A stretch of DNA of 64,000 nt from Agaribacillus aureus (GCA_030442055.1 JAUJEB010000001.1:3100001-3164000), one strand, 5' to 3'; positions 53,402-62,829 are shown, counted from the first letter of the stretch. Numbers and translations: made by a program. Notes: generated from the sequence alone by a model not told the origin.

Positions 53402-53537
53402 GTTAACTATATGTGAGTAGGATTAATTGTAATGGTAATCTTTGCATAGCCTCTCCAATGTATCCAACAATTTACCAGAGAGTGCTACAGGAATCAACAA
53501 ACGAAAAACCAAACATATTTACTTAAATACAATAATT

Positions 53538-56315
53538 ATGAAAGTACATTCAAAGTTAATTTTTTACTTTTTGGGACTGTATGATCCCCTTACTAAAGCG
53601 CAGAATATTAAAGGTGTAAATTCTAAAGAATGGATGAAAAAGGCTTTAATATTTGTCGTCTATTTTTTACAGATCACCTCCATCTCCGCTGCCATTGACA
53701 TAAATATAGAGGCCAGCCAAACCAGCGGTGTCGCACCTTTGCATGTCACCTTTGATGCCACCGGTACCACGGGATTAGGTGACAATAACAATTATGTTCT
53801 GGCTAATTTTGTATGGCATTTTGATATTACCGATACAGACCCTAGCGGGAAATGGGAAAGCACAAAAGGGTTTTTCACCTCACATGTTTTTGAACGGCCG
53901 GGAGTTTATACAGTTCATGTGACTGTCAAAGACGCTAACGGCATCACGGCCTCAAAGAATATTACCATCACTGTTACCAGCTTTAACCAAACCACTTATT
54001 ATGTAGCCGCTGACGGCAATGACGCTAATACAGGTACCTCAGAAGCATCACCACTCTTAACATTAAGCGAAGGTTTAAGACGGGTCTCATCAGGCGATCG
54101 GATCCTTTTAAAAAATGGACATAGGATTGAAGAACCTTCTGCTATTAATTTTGACAAAAATGATATCGCGGTAGGTACCTACGGCACAGGAGAAAAAGCT
54201 ATCCTTGAGATCACTGCTATATCCCGCGGAGGAATCATCATTGATAACGAAAGTAATATACGTTTGATGGGTTTTCACTTAAAAATGTCCAATCAAGCCA
54301 ATACCGCTATAAGGTTTGGAGGATCAAATAATTTGGCATACGACCTGGAGATATCAGAAGCAAGGGGTGGTGCAGCTATTGAGCATAACAGAGGAATCAA
54401 CAATGTCATATGGAATGGCTATTTTCATGACTTTGGGCCTTATGGCATATTTTGTCAACAGTTCGATAAGGTCGCCATTATCGGGGTAAAAATAAGAAAT
54501 CTTAATTTTCCTAAATCCGAGCATGGTATCAGGGCAGTAAGTGGCTCAAAACTGTACATTGCGAATTGCGACTTCGAAACAGAAATAGCCAAAACAGCAT
54601 TCGCCATTCGCTACAATGGAAAAGACAACCATGTTCCTACTAATCATGTGGTAATGGTAAACAATAAAGTTGATAGACAGGTACAGGGTGGATGGGTCAA
54701 TGATTTGCAGGGAGGTGACCCAATAAAATATGTTCTTTTCGAAGGTAATTACATTATTCCCAGCCCCTTTCCCAATTCCGACTTCAGTCCTGATTTTAGT
54801 GGCTTAAAATTCCGATGGGCATCAGACGTGGCTGTCAGGAATAATGTCATCTCAAAGAAAGCCAGGGCAATTATAATTGAAGGAAATGATAATGCGACCC
54901 CAATTTCAAATATCTGGGTTTACAACAACACTATTATCAATTTAGATAATGGGGCAGCTGCCACCGGCTTTTTTGCCATAAGTTTAGGGGTTAATAATTC
55001 AACCATTGAGTGCAAAAACAATATTTATTACGGCGATCAAGCCAATAGTAACATGTTCGGAGGCACTAGCTCAGGCTCCATAATATCCAATAATATTCAT
55101 TATCGTACTATTGGTGGTAGTTACAACGACCCTGCCGGGGTGACTCATGACAACCCTGATTTTGCTTCTTTGAGTGATAACTCCCCCGATTTTGCATATC
55201 TTTCTGCCGGTAGCGCCGCCATCGACGCAGGGGCGGCAGTTCCCGTTTTTTATGACAAGGAGGGCAATGAACGTATCGGGCCAATTGATCTTGGTGCTCA
55301 TGAGTTTATTCCAACCAATTCCGATTACCTGAATATTTCTACTACAGCCATCGATTTTGAACATCCTTCAGGAGATACAACTATCAATGTAGTAGCCAAC
55401 GTGGACTGGTCCGCATCCGCCGATCAACCCTGGATAACCGTAAATCCGGGTAGTAGTACCGGTAGTGGTTTTGTTACTATCAGCATTTCAGAAAATACTT
55501 CTACAAACAGTAGAACAGGAAGTGTTGTTTTTACAGGAACGGGTGTTTCGAATAAAACACTAACTATTACGCAAGCAGCACCTGCTTGTGGTATGTTCTT
55601 TACAGAAACATTCGACAATACTAATTTAAATTCCCGGTACACCTATAATAGCTTTATTGGTGTAAACAATATTGAATGGACATATTCAAAAGGCCTGACA
55701 GGGGATGAAATAACAGCCGGTGATCCAAATACCATCCGATTAGATAAAAACGGAACCGGCATCTTAAGCGGCACAATCCCCAATGGTATATCCTCCATCT
55801 CAGCCATTTGTAAGAAGGCTGGGACAAATGGTAATGGTGCACTTGACATAAAAGTAAACGGCCTGGTGGTTGCCTCATATTTCAGCGCCGTTAACCAGGC
55901 CATCACCATCGCCGCAACTAATCTCAACGCGGGAGTAGATGATGTTGTTGAGTTTGTAACTACTGCTGAAAAACCTATCATAATTGATGACATAAGAATT
56001 ACAAGTTGCCCTGGGTCCGGCATACCCGCTGCAGGCACGGCGCCATTTTCAGGTAAAACAGATCATCAGCCAGGTATTTTTTTTACTATTTCTCCTAATC
56101 CGGTTTCAAGCGGCCACATCAGGATAGAAACCAGCGGATTTGAACAGCCGTTATTACAAATTTTTAAAACGTTGGGCGGAAAAGCTATTTACCATAAGGA
56201 GAAACTACCTGAATCATACACAATCAATAAAGATAATTTTCCGGAAAGTGGCTTATACATCATACGGGTCCGTGACGGAAAAAATATAAAGATGAGAAAA
56301 TTGATCGTAAACTAA
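53538..56315 (+). CDS. T9SS-sorted PKD, parallel beta-helix and BACON protein, about 925 aa
   Basis: ATG 53538 is preferred over TTG 53442 because it starts a plausible, though long, signal region (WMKKALIFVVYFLQITSISA). Domains in order: a PKD-like Ig domain (about 50-145, HVFERPGVYTVHVTVKDANG), a right-handed parallel beta-helix as in pectate-lyase-like or choice-of-anchor polysaccharidases (about 150-605), a BACON domain (about 610-690, VDWSASADQPWITVNPGSS), a beta-sandwich, and a C-terminal T9SS type A sorting domain (ISPNPVSSGHIRIET, IIRVRDGKNIKMRKLIVN). It is exported across the outer membrane by type IX secretion and probably binds or cleaves polysaccharide; no catalytic residues are assigned. 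A hairpin follows. Confidence 0.88.
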   Translation: MKVHSKLIFYFLGLYDPLTKAQNIKGVNSKEWMKKALIFVVYFLQITSISAAIDINIEASQTSGVAPLHVTFDATGTTGLGDNNNYVLANFVWHFDITDTDPSGKWESTKGFFTSHVFERPGVYTVHVTVKDANGITASKNITITVTSFNQTTYYVAADGNDANTGTSEASPLLTLSEGLRRVSSGDRILLKNGHRIEEPSAINFDKNDIAVGTYGTGEKAILEITAISRGGIIIDNESNIRLMGFHLKMSNQANTAIRFGGSNNLAYDLEISEARGGAAIEHNRGINNVIWNGYFHDFGPYGIFCQQFDKVAIIGVKIRNLNFPKSEHGIRAVSGSKLYIANCDFETEIAKTAFAIRYNGKDNHVPTNHVVMVNNKVDRQVQGGWVNDLQGGDPIKYVLFEGNYIIPSPFPNSDFSPDFSGLKFRWASDVAVRNNVISKKARAIIIEGNDNATPISNIWVYNNTIINLDNGAAATGFFAISLGVNNSTIECKNNIYYGDQANSNMFGGTSSGSIISNNIHYRTIGGSYNDPAGVTHDNPDFASLSDNSPDFAYLSAGSAAIDAGAAVPVFYDKEGNERIGPIDLGAHEFIPTNSDYLNISTTAIDFEHPSGDTTINVVANVDWSASADQPWITVNPGSSTGSGFVTISISENTSTNSRTGSVVFTGTGVSNKTLTITQAAPACGMFFTETFDNTNLNSRYTYNSFIGVNNIEWTYSKGLTGDEITAGDPNTIRLDKNGTGILSGTIPNGISSISAICKKAGTNGNGALDIKVNGLVVASYFSAVNQAITIAATNLNAGVDDVVEFVTTAEKPIIIDDIRITSCPGSGIPAAGTAPFSGKTDHQPGIFFTISPNPVSSGHIRIETSGFEQPLLQIFKTLGGKAIYHKEKLPESYTINKDNFPESGLYIIRVRDGKNIKMRKLIVN

Positions 56316-56334
56316 TCACAGATATCACAACATA

Positions 56335-56364
56335 AAAAGCGGTGGTTTATCAATCACCGCTTTT
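56335..56364 (+). terminator. Intrinsic terminator of the beta-helix cargo gene
   Basis: A 10-bp perfect stem, AAAAGCGGTG (56335-56344) with CACCGCTTTT (56355-56364), around a 10-base loop, 20 bases after the stop. The T run is in the right arm. It is a strong intrinsic terminator candidate. Confidence 0.75.
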
Positions 56365-56579
56365 ATCTGTAAATCAAACTCAACTAACGCTTTTGGATTT
56401 TAAAAAAACTTAAATTAAGTCAGTATTCCTGGCTAAATCAATGGTAACCGTACTTCTCCGAACGGACTGATACTACCTCAAAAATAGGTAGTACCAGTTT
56501 GCTAAAACATTACATTTATTTCACCGGCAATCCAATCTTGAACGGGGTTACAATAAATGAGTGGTAAGCATCAATAAGC

Positions 56580-59500
56580 ATGCATGCAATACAGGAAAAA
56601 ATGTTGAAATGGTCACGGGTTCAGTTTTGTTGTATCACAGTATTGACCATTGGAATCATAAGCCCTTCCAGCGCACAGCTAAAGGCCAATGTACAGGACT
56701 CATTGTTATTGCTGCAATTCCAGAAAGAGCTTATGCAGAAAGGCTGGCCGCAGCTTTGGGATACAGACCAGTGGGTAAGCGGATGGGGAGGTGTATTATT
56801 ACACCCTGTTAATGGAAAAGTTACCAGCATAAGTATGCGGGGAGATAAGCTGACAAAACCTTTTGAGACCGATAGTTTGCCGGCAGCAATCAGTACGCTA
56901 CAATCTCTGGACTCACTGAAGCATTTAGCATTTGCTTTATTAGGCCTTAAATACGTGCCAAAGGAAATTGGGGATTTTAAAAGTCTGGAGTCACTGGGGT
57001 TAGTACACAATAAATTAGAAGATATCCCCACCGAGCTGAATAACCTTACTGAACTTAAGCAATTGTTTCTCACCAATAATCGATTAACCGATTTGCCAGA
57101 CCTAAGTGGTTTGAGCAATCTGGAGGTAATCAGTGTTTCTTCTAACAAAATGCTAAAGCAAGTACCATCGACTATTTTTTCGCTGACAACTTTAACCAGA
57201 CTGGATATTGGTTACACCGGCATCACAACCATGCCGGAACAGATTAGCCTGCTCACCAACCTTGAAACCCTGAACGCCGACGGTGCAGCATTGACTAGCT
57301 TACCTGATGCCATCACTCAATTACCCAAATTGAGCGACTTAAAACTGGCGAATAACCAACTTACCTCTCTGCCAGTCTTATTAGGCGATTTGCAAAATTT
57401 AATTAGCCTGGACCTGACCCGCAACCGGTTAACGAAGCTTCCTGCCAGTATGAACCAGCTACTTAAGCTAAGGCAAATCCGGTTTTCGGACAATCAGTTA
57501 ACGGAATTCCCGGTGAATCTTGTAGGTCTGCCTGGGCTGCGATTCATTTATGGCGAACGTAACCAAATGGAAGGGGAAATACCCCAGGCACTCTTCAATA
57601 TCATCGGATTGAGGTTGTTCCTGGAAGGAAATGAGCTGTCAGGCAAATTGGCGATAAAGGCTGGAAAAATCCCAGAGCGGCTTTACATTAAAAACAACCG
57701 GTTCACGCTTAAAGACATTATAGAGCGATATAAGGATTTTGATAGCAACAATAACACTTTTATAGAATTTTATCCTCAAAAAAAGATCGGAACCTCTAGA
57801 ACATTTCACCCTGCGGCCGGCGTAGATTTCAATTTATCTATAGATAACTATACCCCAGCCACCGGCGCTAAATTTGCATGGTACCGGCTGCCCGGACTAG
57901 CGGGCGGTGCATCGCCAATGAAAGCTTCCGAGCAGGAAAAGTTGGTATTACCAGTCTTTGACCCGGTCGTAGACGGAGGTATATATTACTGCATAGTAAC
58001 ACACCCCGATCTTCCTAACATAAGTCTGCAAAGCCATAGAGTTAGAGTAATCGGAGTGGATCTGCCACCTTCGATAACCATTAAAGATTTGGTGTTCAGA
58101 CAGGGTAATGTGCCCGGTATAATAGCCAATGTAAAAGATGATTATACAGCTGTTGAAGACCTGAATTTCAGTTGGCCGGAAGAAACTGACCATTTCAAAT
58201 TGGAAAAAGACCTGGTTTCACCACTAAAAAACAAGCGGCTGATCCACCCGAAAGATCCTGTATGGACAGGTAGCGATACGGTAACTGTAAATGTGACAGA
58301 TGAAAATGGAAACTTAACAGCTACCAGCGCCACGATCACTGTATTACCACCGGAAAACGAGATACCGCAAATCAACGTCCCACCTATTTATATGAATATA
58401 TTTCAGGATATCGAGCTGCCCTGTACGCCTGGGACAACCGGTTGCAATGCATTTTATCCATTTGTTTCCAAAACATATCTAAAGTATTTTGTTTCCGATG
58501 ATTTAACACCTGCCAGGTACCTCGACTATAGAATCATAGAAGCCGATCCCCTGACCGGGAAAGTGACAGATAAAGTAAATATGGCACTTAATCCGCAACC
58601 TGAAGGGATAACCCTGGATGCAACAGTTCTAGCCCATCAGGATACTACTGTTATCGTCACACTGGAAGTAAAAGATGAAGAAGGCGGTATGCGCCAGAAA
58701 CAAATCCAATTCATAGCAAAGGCGATCATGCCAAATATGTCTCCCCGGATCAACACCATTCCCGAACAGGTAATATTAAAGGGTACTCCCGGGTTTCCTG
58801 CGTTGAACTTAAATCAGTATGTCGACGAGGATTATGTAGCCCATAAAAATCTTGTTTGGGTGGGGGCTTCACTTCCAAATTTGTCAGTAGAAGTGCGTGA
58901 CAGCACCGCTTTTGTACGACCGGCCTATGCAGACAGCAGCTACTCCGGCAGCATTACCTATATCGTATCAGAGAAGACTAATTATGATAGGACCAGCTTT
59001 CAGGTGGTTAAATACAGTATTGTTGATGGCCTAACCATAAGTGGGTCGATAAAAGACGGTAATGAAAAACCATTGGCAGGGGTAGAATTTAAGGGGTTCC
59101 CAACTCCGGTGGTATCCGATGCTTCAGGAAATTTTGAGGCAAGTGTACTGCCAGGTTGGAGTGGGACAGTTATACCGGCACTTGCTGACTATATTTTTCA
59201 GCCATCCCAAATTAAATTAAGCAATGTCACAGGGGACCTTTCTGATCAGGATTTTGTCGCTACTTATATCGGCAAGTATATAATTTCCGGAACCGTCTTA
59301 AATACTTCAAATGAGCCGATAGAGGGTGTGTCATTATCGGGCTTCCCCGATAAAATCTTCACGGATCAAAAAGGTATTTATCAGGCGAAAGTGCCGGCGG
59401 GATGGTCAGGTACCGTCTCCCCTGTGAAAGGCAACGTCCAATTTAACCCCGGGCAAATGGAATTCACCAATGTACGGAAAGATCTGTATCATCAGAATTT

Positions 59501-59804
59501 CCATAGTGTCCTTATAAATGGGGTAACCGCCGATAAAGAAAACATACTTAAGATATTTCCCAACCCAAGCACAGAAGAAGTAGAAATTCTTTTAACCCAA
59601 CCGATCAATACACACGCGAAACTGGAAATTATTACACCCCAGGGCAAATTGATAAAACAATACCACCTACACAAAAGATCAAAATCACTTCGCTGGGAGG
59701 GAAAAGATCAAAATGGGCAGGTGGTGCCATCCGGAATTTATATGTGCCGCATTATTGTGGATGACCGGCTCATTACGACTACCAAAATTGTGAGAATAAA
59801 ATAA
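56580..59804 (+). CDS. T9SS-sorted leucine-rich repeat giant protein, 1074 aa
   Basis: A signal peptide (FCCITVLTIGIISPSSAQ) precedes about ten leucine-rich repeats (about 110-390, FKSLESLGLVHNKLEDIPTE and similar), an Ig/PKD-like region (about 410-620), further beta-sandwich domains, and two tandem carboxypeptidase-regulatory-like repeats near 820-980. These share the pattern ISG-N6-11-E-P-x-x-G-V, then LPGWSGTVIP or VPAGWSGTVSP. The C-terminal T9SS type A domain (LKIFPNPSTEEVEILLTQ, GQVVPSGIYMCRIIV) directs it to the cell surface. It is probably an adhesin or binding protein. The gene lies 265 bases after the preceding cargo gene, past a terminator, so it is separately transcribed. Confidence 0.9.
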   Translation: MHAIQEKMLKWSRVQFCCITVLTIGIISPSSAQLKANVQDSLLLLQFQKELMQKGWPQLWDTDQWVSGWGGVLLHPVNGKVTSISMRGDKLTKPFETDSLPAAISTLQSLDSLKHLAFALLGLKYVPKEIGDFKSLESLGLVHNKLEDIPTELNNLTELKQLFLTNNRLTDLPDLSGLSNLEVISVSSNKMLKQVPSTIFSLTTLTRLDIGYTGITTMPEQISLLTNLETLNADGAALTSLPDAITQLPKLSDLKLANNQLTSLPVLLGDLQNLISLDLTRNRLTKLPASMNQLLKLRQIRFSDNQLTEFPVNLVGLPGLRFIYGERNQMEGEIPQALFNIIGLRLFLEGNELSGKLAIKAGKIPERLYIKNNRFTLKDIIERYKDFDSNNNTFIEFYPQKKIGTSRTFHPAAGVDFNLSIDNYTPATGAKFAWYRLPGLAGGASPMKASEQEKLVLPVFDPVVDGGIYYCIVTHPDLPNISLQSHRVRVIGVDLPPSITIKDLVFRQGNVPGIIANVKDDYTAVEDLNFSWPEETDHFKLEKDLVSPLKNKRLIHPKDPVWTGSDTVTVNVTDENGNLTATSATITVLPPENEIPQINVPPIYMNIFQDIELPCTPGTTGCNAFYPFVSKTYLKYFVSDDLTPARYLDYRIIEADPLTGKVTDKVNMALNPQPEGITLDATVLAHQDTTVIVTLEVKDEEGGMRQKQIQFIAKAIMPNMSPRINTIPEQVILKGTPGFPALNLNQYVDEDYVAHKNLVWVGASLPNLSVEVRDSTAFVRPAYADSSYSGSITYIVSEKTNYDRTSFQVVKYSIVDGLTISGSIKDGNEKPLAGVEFKGFPTPVVSDASGNFEASVLPGWSGTVIPALADYIFQPSQIKLSNVTGDLSDQDFVATYIGKYIISGTVLNTSNEPIEGVSLSGFPDKIFTDQKGIYQAKVPAGWSGTVSPVKGNVQFNPGQMEFTNVRKDLYHQNFHSVLINGVTADKENILKIFPNPSTEEVEILLTQPINTHAKLEIITPQGKLIKQYHLHKRSKSLRWEGKDQNGQVVPSGIYMCRIIVDDRLITTTKIVRIK

Positions 59805-59915
59805 ATACAGCCTATGCTCATTGGCTGTGGATTAAAAAGTTTAAGACCTGACCGCTCACTGTAATTGATTAGCTGGCAAATTTAATTTCACTTCTATGAA
59901 ACCTTTTTCATTTTT

Positions 59916-59940
59916 AACTGTAATAATAATAAATACAGTT
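59916..59940. promoter_or_regulatory. Putative Rrf2 operator upstream of its own gene
   Basis: A perfect inverted repeat AACTGTA-N11-TACAGTT, 14 bases before the Rrf2 start codon. A near-identical 23-mer (19 of 23 positions) recurs at 60379-60401 before the next gene. The pair strongly suggests an Rrf2-type operator with autoregulation. Confidence 0.7.
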
Positions 59941-59953
59941 TAACCCGACGCAA

Positions 59954-60364
59954 TTGATAAAAAGTAGATTTGCCATATCGTTACACATTATGACACTGCT
60001 AGCTCTTGACAAAGATGACTGGCACACCTCAACGCACATTGCGGGCAGCTTAAATATTAATCCCGCTTTGGTCAGGAAAGAAATTGCCAATCTTAAGTCA
60101 GGTGGTTTGATCGAAAGTAAAGAGGGTAAAAACGGTGGCGTAAGACTACGCAAGAAAGCCCGTGAAATTTATCTCGCAGACATTTTTAAATTGGCGAAAG
60201 GCGAAAGTAACGTGCTGTCACTGTCCAAGAACATGCCCAATCCGGCGTGCAGGGTGGGACGGCAGATCAATGAGAAATTGGGAAATATTTTAGAAACCAT
60301 TGACGAGGCGGTTATTCTAGCGTTGCAAAAACAAACGTTGGAAACATTTAAAAATCAGTTCTAA
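59954..60364 (+). CDS. Rrf2 family transcriptional regulator (YwnA-like), 136 aa
   Basis: A winged helix-turn-helix regulator: the start RFAISLHIMTLLALDKDDW is the first helix, HIAGSLNINPALVRKEIANL the recognition helix region (about 28-47), then the wing GLIESKEGKNGGVRLRKKAREI. The only cysteine is in MPNPACRVG (about residue 97), so the three-cysteine [2Fe-2S] site of IscR-type Rrf2 proteins is absent. The start is TTG. The gene is paired with a downstream NAD(P)H-binding protein gene, as in Bacillus ywnA-ywnB. Symmetric sites before both genes indicate it represses them together. Confidence 0.92.
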   Translation: MIKSRFAISLHIMTLLALDKDDWHTSTHIAGSLNINPALVRKEIANLKSGGLIESKEGKNGGVRLRKKAREIYLADIFKLAKGESNVLSLSKNMPNPACRVGRQINEKLGNILETIDEAVILALQKQTLETFKNQF

Positions 60365-60378
60365 TTTTTTTGTCCTAA

Positions 60379-60401
60379 ACTGTAATAAAAAAAATAACAG
60401 T
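60379..60401. promoter_or_regulatory. Second Rrf2-type operator, upstream of the NAD(P)H-binding gene
   Basis: The 23-mer ACTGTAAT-N9-AACAGT has the same length as 59917-59939 and agrees with it at 19 of 23 positions; differences fall only in the AT spacer and one inner arm base. It lies 69 bases before ATG 60470, within the expected promoter. Confidence 0.65.
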
Positions 60402-60469
60402 ATTGTAATTATTGAAATGATACTATTCACAGACAAAAAGAATATACAAACCATTAAAAACAAATAATT

Positions 60470-61111
60470 ATGAAAATCACAATTTTAGGTGCCGGTGGAA
60501 GTATCGGCAAAAGAATCTTAAATGAGGCGGCGCGAAGAAATCATGAAATATCGCTCATTACATCAAAACCGGTATCATACTTCGAGCTGGCCGATGCTGA
60601 AAAAGTAAACACACATTCAGCAGACATCTTTGACACGGATACTTTATCCAATCTCTTTAAAGGAAATGACGTAGTGATAAGCGCCTATGCGCCACCAGCC
60701 GATAACCATGATATACTTTTGGAAGCTAGCAGGTCATTGGTTGAAGCCTGCAAAAACGCAGATGTCAGATTGATTGCTGTAGGTGGGGCGGGGAGTTTAA
60801 AGGTAACTGAAAATACGCAATTGATCGATACGCCTGATTTTCCGGAAGAGTACAGGAGCATTGCAGCGGCCCATCGTAAGGCCCTGGAAAGTGTCTACTA
60901 CCATGAAACGACGCTCAATTGGACCAATGTATCTCCGTCAGCCTATATTTTTGAAGGGGAAAGGACCAATCAATTCAGAATTGGTGAAGACAACCTATTG
61001 CTAAATGAAAAGGGAGAAAGTGCTATCTCTATGGAGGATTTTGCCGTCGGTATACTCAATGAAGTCGAGGATGCCAAATTTGTCAAAAAACGATTTACGA
61101 TTGGTTATTAA
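60470..61111 (+). CDS. NAD(P)H-binding protein (YwnB/NmrA-like), 213 aa
   Basis: An extended-SDR-type Rossmann protein: MKITILGAGGSIGKRILNEAARRNHEIS gives the G-x-x-G-x-x-G cofactor loop at 7-14, followed by VVISAYAPPADN, LIAVGGAGSLKVT near 100-112 and the DTPDFPEEYRSIAAAHRKALE helix. It probably senses redox state or reduces a small electrophile. Regulation by the upstream Rrf2 protein is likely from the shared palindromes, and the pair matches the ywnA-ywnB arrangement. A strong hairpin after the stop closes the transcript. Confidence 0.92.
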   Translation: MKITILGAGGSIGKRILNEAARRNHEISLITSKPVSYFELADAEKVNTHSADIFDTDTLSNLFKGNDVVISAYAPPADNHDILLEASRSLVEACKNADVRLIAVGGAGSLKVTENTQLIDTPDFPEEYRSIAAAHRKALESVYYHETTLNWTNVSPSAYIFEGERTNQFRIGEDNLLLNEKGESAISMEDFAVGILNEVEDAKFVKKRFTIGY

Positions 61112-61147
61112 AATTTCTCCGAAAGGCTAACAACCATGTTGGGAAGT

Positions 61148-61181
61148 AATAGCGGTTTAATTTATGCATTAAACCGCTATT
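61148..61181 (+). terminator. Intrinsic terminator of the Rrf2/NAD(P)H unit
   Basis: A perfect 13-bp stem, AATAGCGGTTTAA (61148-61160) with its complement (61169-61181), around an 8-base loop, 36 bases after the stop; a T-rich segment (CATTTATTTT) follows. This is the most stable AT/GC-mixed hairpin in the window. Confidence 0.8.
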
Positions 61182-61221
61182 CATTTATTTTCACTAGATT
61201 GTTGGGTAAAAATCATATCAT

Positions 61222-61575
61222 ATGAAAGATCCTGGCAATGAAAATAGCAGTTTGAAGGGAAGGGTACCATCGTTCCTGCTGGCTGGGGTTTCTTTTGGCG
61301 TGATATGTCTATATTACAGGAAATGGTCTTTAATCGGATTCCCCGACGGACATCGCACTGAGCTGGATATTGTCTATGAAAAGGTTTATCCTGTATACAT
61401 GGTCGTTAGCCTATTATTCATATTAGCGTCATTATATTTGGGAGGGAGTATCAGGGGAAAACCACGTCGCAAAAAACTGAAGTGGGTGTTTGTTTTTTTT
61501 ATCATCTTTCTACTATCGACCTTTGTGATAGCTCATTATTTATATAAAAATTTTGAACACGGACAAGGTGGTTAA
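61222..61575 (+). CDS. Hypothetical membrane protein with three TM segments, 117 aa
   Basis: A small multi-pass protein: hydrophobic segments near 14-29 (VPSFLLAGVSFGVICLYY), 53-73 (VYPVYMVVSLLFILASLYLG) and 87-108 (WVFVFFIIFLLSTFVIAHYL), with a basic cytoplasmic loop GKPRRKKLK between the last two. I recognise no family. It stands alone between a terminator and the bestrophin gene. Confidence 0.65.
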   Translation: MKDPGNENSSLKGRVPSFLLAGVSFGVICLYYRKWSLIGFPDGHRTELDIVYEKVYPVYMVVSLLFILASLYLGGSIRGKPRRKKLKWVFVFFIIFLLSTFVIAHYLYKNFEHGQGG

Positions 61576-61619
61576 ATAATCAGGTCCTTCTACTTATTAA
61601 TACTACCAATACATCAATC

Positions 61620-61709
61620 ATGATAAAAAATGCACATAAAATGCCGTGGGTTTTCAAAAAAGGCCACCGCCAATTAACGAAGTATAAAGACCCGCCGCAA
61701 CCGGCTTAG
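61620..61709 (+). CDS. Possible 29-aa ORF
   Basis: A short frame starting MIKNAHKMPWVFKKGHRQLT, basic and proline-containing, in the 216-base gap before the bestrophin gene. It looks more peptide-like than random, but no family or ribosome signal supports it. Listed with low confidence because of its composition. Confidence 0.2.
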   Translation: MIKNAHKMPWVFKKGHRQLTKYKDPPQPA

Positions 61710-61791
61710 GTAAATAAAGTCCATTGCCCAACTTCTTTTCTTATCTTCATTCTGAAAATATGTATATTGTAGAGATATAGCTTAAGACAAC

Positions 61792-62829
61792 ATGTATATT
61801 TATAAAAACTTTAATCTAAAAGGCGTTCTGCGGTTCTCGGGAGGTCATATCATATGGCTGACTGTATGGGCGACTTTTGCTACTACCATTTTAGAGCTAA
61901 CCCCGCTTGGCTGGATCAACATTCCGTGGCTTCCTTTGTCGGTAATAGGTATAGCCGTTGCATTCTATGTGGGTTTTAAAAACAATAGCTCCTATGACAG
62001 GCTGTGGGAAGCCAGGAAAATATGGGGAGCCATTGTGAATGGTAGCAGGATGTGGGGTGCTAATACCAGGGCCTACGTTAGCAACCAGTTCACCACCGAA
62101 AACAAAAGTGAGGCCGAACTTGGGCACTGGCATCAAAAATTGATCTACCGGCACATTGGGTGGTTATACACGCTGAGAAGTCAGCTGCTGATCCCGACGC
62201 CATGGGAACACATCAATCAGGGAAAACATGTCAAAAGAGTTACAGAGAAAAGGATGAAGCGATTCGGAGTTGGATTAACCAACGATGAAATCACCGAGAA
62301 GGAATTAAAAGAATTTTTACCTCAGGACGAATATGAAAGGCTGATCGCCTATCAAAATACAGCTACCCAGATCATTGACCAGCAATCGCAGGATTTGAAG
62401 GAGCTCAGAAAGCTGGACCTTATTGATGATTTCAGGCATATGGAACTTCAAAAGGTCCTCAACGATTTCTATACTTTTCAAGGCCAATGTGAACGTATCA
62501 AAAAATTTCCATTTCCCCGACAGTATGGTAGCATGAGCCTTATTTTTGTTGGTATTTTCATTTTTCTACTACCTCTGGGCATGGTTTCCGAGTTTGCCAA
62601 ACTCGGAGACTTTGGAGCCTGGCTCTCCATCCCCTTTACGATCCTCATTGGTTGGGTTTTTGTGATGATGGAGCTGGTGGGAGATTACTCGGAAAATCCT
62701 TTCGAAGGATTGGGCAACGACGTCCCCATGTTATCCCTGTGCCGGACCATTGAGATTGACCTAAAGCAAATGCTGGGAGAATCGGACCTGCCAGCACCAA
62801 TTGAAGCTAAAAATGGTGTATTAATGTAG
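61792..62829 (+). CDS. Bestrophin family ion channel, 345 aa
   Basis: A membrane protein homologous to eukaryotic bestrophin channels; studied bacterial members form pentameric cation-selective channels. Conserved parts: the N-terminal helix with VLRFSGGHIIWLTVWATFAT, IAVAFYVGFKNNSSYDRLWEARKIWGAIVNGSR (about 53-85, the family signature), long cytosolic helices, and a C-terminal membrane pair (about 245-295) with the acidic ELVGDYSENPFEG segment near 296-308. The length is normal. The regulatory input is unknown; it is transcribed alone. Confidence 0.95.
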   Translation: MYIYKNFNLKGVLRFSGGHIIWLTVWATFATTILELTPLGWINIPWLPLSVIGIAVAFYVGFKNNSSYDRLWEARKIWGAIVNGSRMWGANTRAYVSNQFTTENKSEAELGHWHQKLIYRHIGWLYTLRSQLLIPTPWEHINQGKHVKRVTEKRMKRFGVGLTNDEITEKELKEFLPQDEYERLIAYQNTATQIIDQQSQDLKELRKLDLIDDFRHMELQKVLNDFYTFQGQCERIKKFPFPRQYGSMSLIFVGIFIFLLPLGMVSEFAKLGDFGAWLSIPFTILIGWVFVMMELVGDYSENPFEGLGNDVPMLSLCRTIEIDLKQMLGESDLPAPIEAKNGVLM

